Both the position numbers and the translations under genes were made by a program. Source: CAYZJB01 sp964602985 (lineage in GTDB: Bacteria; CLD3; SB21). From it: a stretch of DNA of 64,000 nucleotides. Positions within the stretch are counted from its first letter, which is position 1; the number at the start of each line of letters is the position of its first letter. Under the pieces are notes generated by a model. The model was not told the DNA's origin and did no database searches. It worked only from the letters and a program-made list of their open reading frames with translations. The DNA is taken from positions 46,688-110,687 of the forward strand of contig CAZRTJ010000010.1 of assembly GCA_964602985.1 (NCBI GenBank), written 5' to 3'. This document shows, piece by piece, positions 25,604-33,655 of the stretch.

Positions 25604-25644
25604 TGACTGCCGGCAGAGATCTGTCCGATCACTTGTGAGCTCGT

Positions 25645-26334
25645 TCAGTCTCGTGGCAGGAGCAGATGCAGGGGCCCCGTCAACTTGAGTTCGTCCACAT
25701 GCCCGACGACACGCGGCTCCCGCGCATAAAAGTGGACATGAATGTCAGAATCCCCGTGAGTGAACACGCCCCGGTGCCGGGTGGAATGAAATCCCAGCAA
25801 CTCGACCGGCATATCTGTCAGGTTGACCGGATATCCCGAAAGATGATGATCTGCGGCGCCCGCCGATTCTTTGGTAATCACATGACCGGACAATTCCGCC
25901 GCCCGTCCTTTGATCAAAAATGCCGTCGGGCCCGAAATATCGCGGGCGTCCAGTATCCGCGCGATTTCATTCTCCAATCCACGCAAATCCCTCACCGGCC
26001 CGGAAATCTCGAACCTGTCCCAGTTCGTCACGAGGCTGTACACGAGGAACGCGGCGTTCAAACGGTCGCCTCGAACCGTCTCGATCGAATCGTTCCGAAT
26101 CCTCGACACACGAACGTCGCTGTCCCAGACCCAAATTTCTCCATCCAGGTTCTCCACCGCTCCCAGTCCGTACACATGCTCCCGCGATACCAGTGTGTCC
26201 AGCCTTACTTTTGCACCGACGTCGTTTTGCATCATCATGCCGTGAAGCGTACCGCGTGATTCCACGATGGGAAGGCCCTGGGTCGAGCAGGCGGAGAAGA
26301 AAGCCGAAACAAGAAGCAACGGACTCATTCGCAT
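25645..26334 (-). CDS. Exported acetolactate decarboxylase-like protein
   Basis: 229 residues. The domain matches acetolactate decarboxylase, which turns 2-acetolactate into acetoin: early GTLHGMM and LDTLVSREHVYGLGAVENLDGE, and the zinc site DIHVHFYAR...VGHVDEL with the HxH pair and the third His. The N-terminus is a lipoprotein-like signal (SPLLLVSAFFSAC), so the product should leave the cytoplasm, unlike the classical BudA. ATG 26334 places that signal first. It lies 26 bases after the DUF2231 gene and ends the metal-efflux cluster. Confidence 0.8.
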   Translation of the reverse strand: MRMSPLLLVSAFFSACSTQGLPIVESRGTLHGMMMQNDVGAKVRLDTLVSREHVYGLGAVENLDGEIWVWDSDVRVSRIRNDSIETVRGDRLNAAFLVYSLVTNWDRFEISGPVRDLRGLENEIARILDARDISGPTAFLIKGRAAELSGHVITKESAGAADHHLSGYPVNLTDMPVELLGFHSTRHRGVFTHGDSDIHVHFYAREPRVVGHVDELKLTGPLHLLLPRD

Positions 26335-26360
26335 AATAGCCTCTTTCTGATGAGATGATC

Positions 26361-26906
26361 TCAATGCGCATGTTCATGTCCTTCATGCGCGTCTTCTTTT
26401 TTCACAGTATCCTTTCGTGCTTCGTCCGGAACGGCAATTTTTGGTTCCTCCGAGTCGTGTTCATGGCTCGATCCGGGGGACTGGCTCGTTCCGACTCCAA
26501 ATTCGTATACGAGACGCCCTCCCACGTGCGCGCCCGTCAGAATCGCCGCCATCGCGAGAACAAACACGCCGCCATAGATCGAACGCAACACGGTCGATCC
26601 GGGCAACTCCCCTTTCAGGCTGATTCTCCAGATGAAAAGCAGGACAAAAAGTGCCCCGGCAGCGATCTCCAGGTTCCGGTGCTGGAGAATCAACTCATGT
26701 GCGTCATCCGTGTGGCCGACCGACCTCTCAGCGATCAATCCGGTGATCGCAGTGACGACCATCGCGATCACTCCAAGCACGAATGTCCACCAACCAGCGG
26801 TCTGTGAGGCCGGCTTTTTGAATGCCATGGCGATCAACTCGAACAATAACGCGGCCGACAGAAGCGCTATTGGGAAGTGAACGAAAAGAGGGTGAATGTT
26901 TTGCAT
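26361..26906 (-). CDS. DUF2231 membrane protein with His-rich tail
   Basis: 181 residues: four membrane helices with the DUF2231 opening NIHPLFVHFPIALL, then GLIAERSVG and a third-helix GGRLVYEFG. The last 40 residues are polar and end in DAHEGHEHAH, with about seven histidines in the tail, suitable for metal binding. DUF2231 proteins are often next to heme or copper genes but have no proven role. AGGAGG eight bases before ATG 26906 fixes the start. It sits between the CusB-like adaptor and the decarboxylase-like gene. Confidence 0.88.
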   Translation of the reverse strand: MQNIHPLFVHFPIALLSAALLFELIAMAFKKPASQTAGWWTFVLGVIAMVVTAITGLIAERSVGHTDDAHELILQHRNLEIAAGALFVLLFIWRISLKGELPGSTVLRSIYGGVFVLAMAAILTGAHVGGRLVYEFGVGTSQSPGSSHEHDSEEPKIAVPDEARKDTVKKEDAHEGHEHAH

Positions 26907-26980
26907 GGTATTTTCCTCCTTCGAAAATGAGTCATGTGTCATAACGTTATCAAACGGAAGACCCAATCTATGGCGCCCTT

Positions 26981-28246
26981 CTAATGCTTGTGTTCCGATT
27001 CGTTTTGTTTGGCGTCCATTTTCATGTCGCCGTGTTGATGCCCGGTAGAGACGCCGCCTTTCAATTGACTTTCGGAATCGATCAGGAATCCGCCGCTCAC
27101 CGCTACCTCGTCGCCTTCCTTCACCCCGGACAGCACCTCGTATTTTCCGTTGTTCTTCTCGCCGAGCGTGATATCGCGGGATTCAAACTGGCCTTCGGAC
27201 GTCTTCACCCACGCCACCTGGCGTTTTCCTGTAAACAGAACCGCCGTGGCTGGAATCGTCAACACCTTCCCCAGAGTCTTCTGGAACGTAACCTCACCGT
27301 ACATTTGAGGTTTCAACAGTTGTTGATAATTGGCAAACTCCGAACGGATCTTGATGGTACGTGTTTGCGGATTGACCACGGGATATATGAAAGCGACCCG
27401 TCCGACAAATTCTCTGTCCGGAAACGCCGGTAGACGCAGGGTGACCGGATCGCCGGGCCGGATCATCGACTGGTCTTTGTCGTAAATCTCGGCAAGGTTC
27501 CACAAGACGGACAGATCGGTGATTTCAAAAAGCACGTCGCCTTCGCTAACGTACTGTCCCTCCTGCAATTTCTTTTCGATAACCGTTCCGGCAATCGGCG
27601 AATGATACAGCAGCGTGTATTGAATCTGGCCGGTTTTTTCCAACTCTCCGATCTGGTCGCCGGTAATTCCCATCAGTTCGAGCTTCTTTCGCGCCGGTGC
27701 GACAAGCGTGTTTCCTCCGCCTTCCAGTGACGCGAGGGCCGACTGCGACACGGCGACGAGAAACTCGCTCTGGGCCTGCACCAGGTCCGGACTGTAGACT
27801 TCGAAGAGCGGCTGGCCTTTTTGAACGACATCCCCGGTCTTGTCAACCAGGAGTTTTTCGATCCGCCCGTTGAACCGCGCGGTGACAAGCTTCCGGTTGG
27901 GTTCGGCGTAATCCATGTAACTGTACGCGCTCACCGATCGGACAAACGGTTCCTTTTGAAGCCGGACAGTGGCCACATTGGCCAGCGTTTGTTCGAACGA
28001 ACTGAGTTGAATTTTGCCCGGCATGTCCTGCATTTTCGGCTCTTCCGAGACGGCTTTTTTTACGAGGTCCATGTGGCAAATCGGGCAAACGCCGGGACGG
28101 TCCGACACGACTTCCGGATGCATCGGACACGTATACATTTCTTTTTGCATCGCGTGTTCGGCATGCTCCCCGTCGGACTTGCCGCAGGAGGCGATCCACA
28201 ATGCGCCGACAATTAAAAATGCCGCAAGTATGATGAATGATTTCAT
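26981..28246 (-). CDS. CusB-like RND efflux periplasmic adaptor with heavy-metal-binding domain
   Basis: 421 residues. A lipoprotein signal (ALWIASC) is followed by a YHS-like metal-binding domain (MYTCPMHPEVVSDRPGVCPICHMD, with CPMHP and CPICHMD), then barrel-sandwich and alpha-hairpin domains of membrane fusion proteins (VRLQKEPFVRSVSAYSYM, NGRIEKLLVDKTGDVVQKGQ). The adaptor links the CusA-like pump to the TolC-like channel. The C-terminus is His-rich (HQHGDMKMDAKQNESEHKH). It is separated from the pump by 162 bases that hold two palindromes. Confidence 0.92.
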   Translation of the reverse strand: MKSFIILAAFLIVGALWIASCGKSDGEHAEHAMQKEMYTCPMHPEVVSDRPGVCPICHMDLVKKAVSEEPKMQDMPGKIQLSSFEQTLANVATVRLQKEPFVRSVSAYSYMDYAEPNRKLVTARFNGRIEKLLVDKTGDVVQKGQPLFEVYSPDLVQAQSEFLVAVSQSALASLEGGGNTLVAPARKKLELMGITGDQIGELEKTGQIQYTLLYHSPIAGTVIEKKLQEGQYVSEGDVLFEITDLSVLWNLAEIYDKDQSMIRPGDPVTLRLPAFPDREFVGRVAFIYPVVNPQTRTIKIRSEFANYQQLLKPQMYGEVTFQKTLGKVLTIPATAVLFTGKRQVAWVKTSEGQFESRDITLGEKNNGKYEVLSGVKEGDEVAVSGGFLIDSESQLKGGVSTGHQHGDMKMDAKQNESEHKH

Positions 28247-28278
28247 TTTGATGTCCTTAATTTTTTATGTCGTCGTCT

Positions 28279-28304
28279 TCACCCTGAGCGTAGTCGAAGG
28301 GTGA
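28279..28304. repeat. Palindromic repeat element, copy 1
   Basis: TCACCCT...AGGGTGA, 7-base arms around the core CTGAGCGTAGTCGAAG. It lies between the CusA-like and CusB-like genes. The core resembles dispersed REP-like elements I have seen in many bacterial genomes. Confidence 0.7.
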
Positions 28305-28317
28305 CATCACATCTATT

Positions 28318-28345
28318 TTCAGGCTTCGACTTCGCTCAGCCTGAA
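28318..28345. repeat. Palindromic repeat element, copy 2 (inverted)
   Basis: TTCAGGC...GCCTGAA arms around the inverted core CTTCGACTTCGCTCAG. With copy 1 it forms a larger stem of about 16 bases with 1 mismatch, so the intergenic RNA can fold into a long hairpin. Confidence 0.7.
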
Positions 28346-28408
28346 GCGTCTTCGATTTGTCTGACACTATTATTTATATTTAATTTTCATTTGCCATTTT
28401 AATTTGCT

Positions 28409-31400
28409 TTACCTCATCCACGCCGCCATCCGTGAAAGTTCGAGCGTTCCTTGTTTCAGCGCGCTTTCTTTCATCATGGCAAAAAGAATGGGAGTGACGA
28501 CGAGTACGTGCACGGCCGACGTAAAGAGCCCGCCGATCATGGGCGCCGTGAGCGGCTTCATCACGTCGGCACCGGTTCCCGTTGCCCACATCACGGGGAT
28601 CAGGCCGATCATCGACGTGGCGACTGTCATCAGTTTTGGCCGGAGTCGAAGCACCGCGCCTTCGATCGTCGCGTCGCAAATGTCGCGGATTGTAATCGGT
28701 CCCCGAAGGCCATTTTGATGATCGCGGATCTTCCGGTCCAGCGCCTCATGCAGATACACGACCATCACGACGCCGGTTTCCGTGGCGATCCCGTACAGCG
28801 CAATGAATCCGACCCACACCGCGACGGAGAAATTGTAACCGAGGATGTAGATCATATACATCCCACCGATGAGAGCGAACGGAACGGACAGCATGACGAC
28901 GGCGGCTTCCTTGAAGTCATGCAGGGTCATGAAGAGCAGTAAAAAAATAATGACGAAAACAATCGGCATGACGATCGTCAGTGTGTTCTGAGCGCGCATT
29001 TTGTGTTCGTACTGCCCGCTCCACGTGTAGGAGTACCCCGGGGGCAAATTCAATTTTTCTTCGATGACCTTTTTTGCGTCTTTCATGACGCTGCCCATGT
29101 CGCGGCCGCGTGTATTCATAAACACGATCGATCGCAGCATTCCGTTTTCGCTGTTGATCATCGGGGGTCCGGTGAGGACGTTGACGTCGGCCAGATAGGA
29201 AATCGGAAGAAACGTTCGCACGTTCGCCGATGATTCCATCAGCGAAAATCCATTTGCTGGTGATTCGAACCCCGATGACTCGGAACGCATATCGCCGCTG
29301 CCCATTCCACCTCCCATACCTCCGTTCCGTCCGGATCCGCGGTACGACGTGCGCATTGCCGTCGCGCCTCCGCCACCCGCAGACGCCATATTGACCGGAA
29401 CGATCAGGCTGCGCAGTTCCTCGATATTGTCGCGAATTTCGCGCGCGTACCGCATGCGGATGGGAAATCGCATGCGGCCTTCGAGAACGATGCCCAGATT
29501 CTGCCCGCCGATCGCCGTTTCGATGATGTCCTGAATGTCGCCGATGTTGACGCCGTACCTCGCTCCGATGTCCCGTTTCAATTGAATGTCGAGATAGAGA
29601 CCGTTCTGCACGCGTTCCGCGACAACATCGGCCGCGCCGTCCACCGTTTTCAAAATTTGCTCCGCCCGGATCGCGTAATATTCAAGTGTATCCAGATTGT
29701 CGCCGAATATTTTGAATCCGATGTCCGTACGCACGCCGGTCGACAGCATGTTGATCCGGTTGATGATCGGCTGTGTCCATCCGTTCCGCACGCCCGGGAT
29801 CTGCAGTTTCTGGTCCAGTTCGCCGATGATGTCGGCTTTGGTAATCCCGGGTCTCCATTGTTCCTTCGGTTTCAACATGATGATCGTTTCGATCATGTTG
29901 ATCGGCGCGTTATCCGTCGCGGTTTCCGCACGCCCCGCCTTCCCCAGCACGTGATGCACTTCGGGTACGGATCGTATGATCTGATCCTGCACCTGCATGA
30001 TCCGGTTGACTTCCGTGATCGATGCGTTCGGCAGCGTAATCGGCATGTACAGAATCGAGCCTTCGTCCAGGGGCGGCATGAATTCCGATCCTGTCTGGAT
30101 GACCATGGGTACCGTGACCACGAGCGCGATCACGTTAATCGCAATCGTCGTTTTCCGGTACTTCAATACCCAGCGAATGATCGGTTCGTACAGCCGGTTG
30201 GTGGTCCGAGTGACGGCGTTTTCATTTTCCGATCGGAATTTCCCACGCATCAAGAGCGTCATCAGAACCGGAATGAGCGTGATCACGACGGCCGCAGAGG
30301 CAATCATGACAAACGTTTTCGTGAACGCCAGCGGGTGAAAGAGTTTCCCTTCTTGGCCCGACAACAGAAAAACCGGTAGAAACGACACGAGAATGATGAG
30401 TTCCGAGAAAAAGATCGCGCGGCCGACCTGTTTGGCCGAAAGGATCGATATGTCCTTGTACTCCTCGGACGTCAGGTGTCCCTTTTCCTTCAGCGCGTGC
30501 GCGATATTTCGGTACGCGTTTTCCACCATGACGATGGACGCGTCCACGATGACCCCGATGGCGAGAATGATTCCGCCAAGGCTCATGATGTTAGACGAGA
30601 TATCGAACACCCTCATCAGGATGAATGAGATCAAAACCGACACGGGAATTTCAATAATAATCCGGACGATACTGCGGAAATGAAGCAAAAAGATCGCGAC
30701 CATGAGGGACACGGTGATGGACGCTTCGAGCAGCGCACGATTCAACGTCCAGACGGCTTCGTCGATCAACGTGCTGCGGTCGTACGACGCTTCGATGCGG
30801 ACGCCTGGAGGCAGGCCCGGATTGACTTCTTTCAGGATCCTTTCCTGCACACGTTCAATGACGTCTTTCGCATTCTCACCGTCCCGCATGACGATGATTC
30901 CACCGACGGCCTGGCCTTCACCGTTTTTTTCGAGCGAGCCGCGACGGATGTCTCCACCCAGTTGCACCATGGCCACGTTCCTGATCAGGACGGGAATGCC
31001 GTTGGCGCCGCTACGGATAATCGTATTTTCGATGTCTTCTTTCGACTGGATGTAGCCCTGACCGCGGACGAAATATTCCGCGTCGCTGGATTCGATGATC
31101 TTTCCGCCGACCTCGTTATTGCTGCGCTGGATTGCGCCGACGACGTCGGCCACGCTCACGTTGTATGCGCGCAACTGCATCGGATCGACGTCGACCTGAT
31201 ACTGCTTGACGTACCCACCGACGCTGGCCACTTCCGCGACGCCTTCCACGGACGCGAGTTTGTACCGGATGTACCAATCCTGTATGGCCCGCAGGGTCCC
31301 GAGATCGTATGCTTCGCCTTCGACCGTGTACCAGAAGACGTGACCCACGCCCGTTCCATCAGGCCCGAGCGTGGGCGTAACACCGGGGGGCAACGTGGCA

Positions 31401-31753
31401 TTCACCGTCGCCAGCCGCTCCAACACGCGCGTACGGGCGAAGTAAATGTCCACATTGTCTTCGAAGATGACGAAGATGAAGGACATGCCGAACATCGACG
31501 AGGCGCGAACGGCCTTGACGTCCGGCAGGCCTTGCAGGGCGGAAACAATCGGAAATGTAATCTGGTCCTCCACGATCTGCGGAGACCGGCCCATCCATTC
31601 TGTAAAAATAATCACCTGATTTTCCGACAGGTCCGGTATGGCATCGACGGGAACATGGACCACGCTATAAATGCCGAATCCCGTCAACAGGAGGTACGCC
31701 GTGATGACGAGGAACCGGTTCTTCGAACTCCAATCGATAATGCGTTCTATCAT
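28409..31753 (-). CDS. CusA/CzcA-family heavy-metal RND efflux pump
   Basis: 1114 residues with the twelve-helix RND plan: MIERIIDWSSKNRFLVITAYLLL, LGGIILAIGVIVDASIVMVENAYR in helix 4 and GYNFSVAVWVGFIALYGIATETGVVMV near the end. The helix-4 pattern (GVIVDASIVMVEN) resembles the monovalent Cu+/Ag+ CusA group more than CzcA (DFG...DG). It exports metal from periplasm or cytoplasm using the proton gradient. Oddity: residues about 787-845 form a low-complexity Gly/Met/Ser insertion (GGMGGGMGSGDMRSE). Start ATG 31753 has GAAAGGAA upstream. Confidence 0.95.
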   Translation of the reverse strand: MIERIIDWSSKNRFLVITAYLLLTGFGIYSVVHVPVDAIPDLSENQVIIFTEWMGRSPQIVEDQITFPIVSALQGLPDVKAVRASSMFGMSFIFVIFEDNVDIYFARTRVLERLATVNATLPPGVTPTLGPDGTGVGHVFWYTVEGEAYDLGTLRAIQDWYIRYKLASVEGVAEVASVGGYVKQYQVDVDPMQLRAYNVSVADVVGAIQRSNNEVGGKIIESSDAEYFVRGQGYIQSKEDIENTIIRSGANGIPVLIRNVAMVQLGGDIRRGSLEKNGEGQAVGGIIVMRDGENAKDVIERVQERILKEVNPGLPPGVRIEASYDRSTLIDEAVWTLNRALLEASITVSLMVAIFLLHFRSIVRIIIEIPVSVLISFILMRVFDISSNIMSLGGIILAIGVIVDASIVMVENAYRNIAHALKEKGHLTSEEYKDISILSAKQVGRAIFFSELIILVSFLPVFLLSGQEGKLFHPLAFTKTFVMIASAAVVITLIPVLMTLLMRGKFRSENENAVTRTTNRLYEPIIRWVLKYRKTTIAINVIALVVTVPMVIQTGSEFMPPLDEGSILYMPITLPNASITEVNRIMQVQDQIIRSVPEVHHVLGKAGRAETATDNAPINMIETIIMLKPKEQWRPGITKADIIGELDQKLQIPGVRNGWTQPIINRINMLSTGVRTDIGFKIFGDNLDTLEYYAIRAEQILKTVDGAADVVAERVQNGLYLDIQLKRDIGARYGVNIGDIQDIIETAIGGQNLGIVLEGRMRFPIRMRYAREIRDNIEELRSLIVPVNMASAGGGGATAMRTSYRGSGRNGGMGGGMGSGDMRSESSGFESPANGFSLMESSANVRTFLPISYLADVNVLTGPPMINSENGMLRSIVFMNTRGRDMGSVMKDAKKVIEEKLNLPPGYSYTWSGQYEHKMRAQNTLTIVMPIVFVIIFLLLFMTLHDFKEAAVVMLSVPFALIGGMYMIYILGYNFSVAVWVGFIALYGIATETGVVMVVYLHEALDRKIRDHQNGLRGPITIRDICDATIEGAVLRLRPKLMTVATSMIGLIPVMWATGTGADVMKPLTAPMIGGLFTSAVHVLVVTPILFAMMKESALKQGTLELSRMAAWMR

Positions 31754-31769
31754 GACACGTTCCTTTCGA

Positions 31770-33029
31770 TTATTCTTTTGAATCGTTGAGGCTCCGCAGG
31801 TCCACGCCGAGGGCCTGTTCCAGATCGGCCTCACTCTTCAATGCATTCATGACCGCCATTTCAAAATCGAGCCGAGTCATCAGGAGCATCCTGTAATTGT
31901 CCAGCAAAGCGATGAACGATGTACGGCCGGTCTGATAATCCGCCAGCGAAATCGCCAGCGTTTGTTCGGCCTGGGGCAACAGTTCCTCCCGGTACAGTTT
32001 CACTTGTTGCCGGCACGCCCGTTGCGTCGTCAACGCGGATTTGACCGAAGCGGCCACCATGTTGCGCATGTTGATCAGTTCCATTTCCGCGTGATGGACG
32101 TGACTCGACATTTCACGGACGCGGCTTTGATATTTTTCCTTCGACCAGAACGCCAGCGGGATATTGGCGCTAATCATGAGCGCCCAGAAATCGCCGCCCT
32201 CGGCCATCGCTTTGTACATTCCGCGCACCATGATATCCGGATAGTATTCGCGACGGGCCGCATCGACTTCCGCGGCAAACATGGCTTTGTTGAATTGCAT
32301 CGATTTCAGTTCGGACCGGTGGTCCAGCGCGATGGTAGCCAGTCGCTCATATTCCCATTCCTGCGCTCCCACTCCCGGATCCGGCAGCCAGCCCAACGGT
32401 CGGTTTGGATCTCCGCCGATGAGGGTCTGGATCATTGTTTCCATCGCGACTTTTTGTTTGTCCAGTTCCAGCCGCTCATTGACTGTTTTACTTTGTTCCG
32501 TCTTGATCCGCAGGATATCGGACTGATTGCCGAGCCCGACTTCGTACCGTCTCATGGCCGCTTCCAGAATCTGCTTTAACAGGCGCTGGTTCTCGTCGTT
32601 GATGTCCAGTTGCTGCTGGATGAAGTACAGGTCGAAGTACGCCGATTTGAGGTCACGAATGAGCTGCCGTTCAAAAACGACCGCTTCTTCGTCCTGCATT
32701 TTGGCGCCCAGACCCGCGGCTTTGCCCATGGCGGACAGTTTGCCCGGCCAGGGAAACATCTGCTGTACGAAATAATCCATTTCCATATTCCGGCGGTACG
32801 GCAGGGGAAATGACGAAACGGGGGTTTGATAAAATTCAACTCCGATCTGCGGAGCTTCCAGAGACGACACCCGTCCGACGCGTGCATGGGCCGCATTCGC
32901 GCGATGCCGAAGGCTGTGGAGCTGTGGATTCTGCTCGAGCGCCAGGTTGAGAAGGCTGTCGAGCGGCGCTCGTGACTGGGCCCGGGCCGGGATGGCAATG
33001 AGTATCGAAAGGAAAAGGAAACGGTTCAT
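31770..33029 (-). CDS. TolC-family outer-membrane efflux channel (CusC-like)
   Basis: 419 residues with signal peptide MNRFLFLSILIAIPARAQ and two long helical hairpins typical of TolC proteins (SLLNLALEQNPQLHSLRH, EAAMRRYEVGLGNQSDILR, ISLADYQTGRTSFIALLDN). It forms the exit duct of the efflux complex. Its stop is 16 bases before the pump start, and it follows the Cys-rich gene by 92 bases. Confidence 0.92.
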   Translation of the reverse strand: MNRFLFLSILIAIPARAQSRAPLDSLLNLALEQNPQLHSLRHRANAAHARVGRVSSLEAPQIGVEFYQTPVSSFPLPYRRNMEMDYFVQQMFPWPGKLSAMGKAAGLGAKMQDEEAVVFERQLIRDLKSAYFDLYFIQQQLDINDENQRLLKQILEAAMRRYEVGLGNQSDILRIKTEQSKTVNERLELDKQKVAMETMIQTLIGGDPNRPLGWLPDPGVGAQEWEYERLATIALDHRSELKSMQFNKAMFAAEVDAARREYYPDIMVRGMYKAMAEGGDFWALMISANIPLAFWSKEKYQSRVREMSSHVHHAEMELINMRNMVAASVKSALTTQRACRQQVKLYREELLPQAEQTLAISLADYQTGRTSFIALLDNYRMLLMTRLDFEMAVMNALKSEADLEQALGVDLRSLNDSKE

Positions 33030-33121
33030 GATCTTCTCTCTTGGTTAACGTCATGGTGTTTCCGGGCGCGTACGGAAAAAGCCCGTACACACTCAGAATA
33101 GCCGTTAAAGAAGAGAGAAGA

Positions 33122-33511
33122 TTAAATCAGGAAGGTCTGGAGGAAAATCGTACGGTCACGTCCGGATGGACGATCCACTCGTTCGTATGGAATGGGTTGT
33201 TTGAGAACGGAGAAGTTGAAAACATAGATGACATCCACGGCATCGGCCGCGAGATGGAAGGTCGGGGCGACTTCTTTTTCTTCGACCCGGACAACCTGCA
33301 TTCGTGTATCCAACGCGGCCAGCACAGGACAGCATGTATCGGCGCGGCGAAGGGTCAGGTCGGACGACGTCGGTTTATCGCACGACTTGTCCGATCCGCA
33401 GCAGCACGCCTTCGCCTGGCTCCCGCAGAAAAACGGCATCGCAAAAGACGCTATCGGCGACGTCATCAGCGCCGCGATCAAAAGCCAGGATGTTACAAAT
33501 CGGGTCTTCAT
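33122..33511 (-). CDS. Exported Cys-rich protein at the head of the efflux cluster
   Basis: 129 residues with signal peptide (MKTRFVTSWLLIAALMTSPIASFA). The mature N-part is Cys-rich: FFCGSQAKACCCGSDKSCDK, then DTCCP about 15 residues on; that is seven to eight Cys in 40 residues, suited to binding Cu+ or Ag+. The remainder is beta-like. I do not recognise a named family. The predicted -10 (TATATT, 33520-33525) ends eight bases before its ATG, and dyads surround it. First gene of the efflux cluster, so metal sensing or buffering is inferred. Confidence 0.75.
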   Translation of the reverse strand: MKTRFVTSWLLIAALMTSPIASFAMPFFCGSQAKACCCGSDKSCDKPTSSDLTLRRADTCCPVLAALDTRMQVVRVEEKEVAPTFHLAADAVDVIYVFNFSVLKQPIPYERVDRPSGRDRTIFLQTFLI

Positions 33512-33519
33512 TTGCCTGC

Positions 33520-33578
33520 AATATACGTCACCAGGGGTAACTTTTGTTACAGAATTCTAAGAAATTCTTGTACCTGGT
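33520..33578 (-). promoter_or_regulatory. Control region of the metal-efflux cluster
   Basis: Minus strand: TATATT (33525-33520) eight bases before the ATG; immediately upstream GTTACC-CCT-GGTGAC (33541-33527), a near-perfect dyad; GTAAC-TTTT-GTTAC (33537-33550); and outer arms ACCAGG (33530-33535) and CCTGGT (33573-33578). No TTGACA-like -35 is at the usual spacing, which fits activator or metalloregulator control. Regulator not identified. Confidence 0.5.
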
Positions 33579-33655
33579 AATATGAGGGATTTCCAGCTTA
33601 TTTCCTTTCGGCAGCTAAGCACAGGAACAATTAGAAAACTGACATTTGTCCTTAT

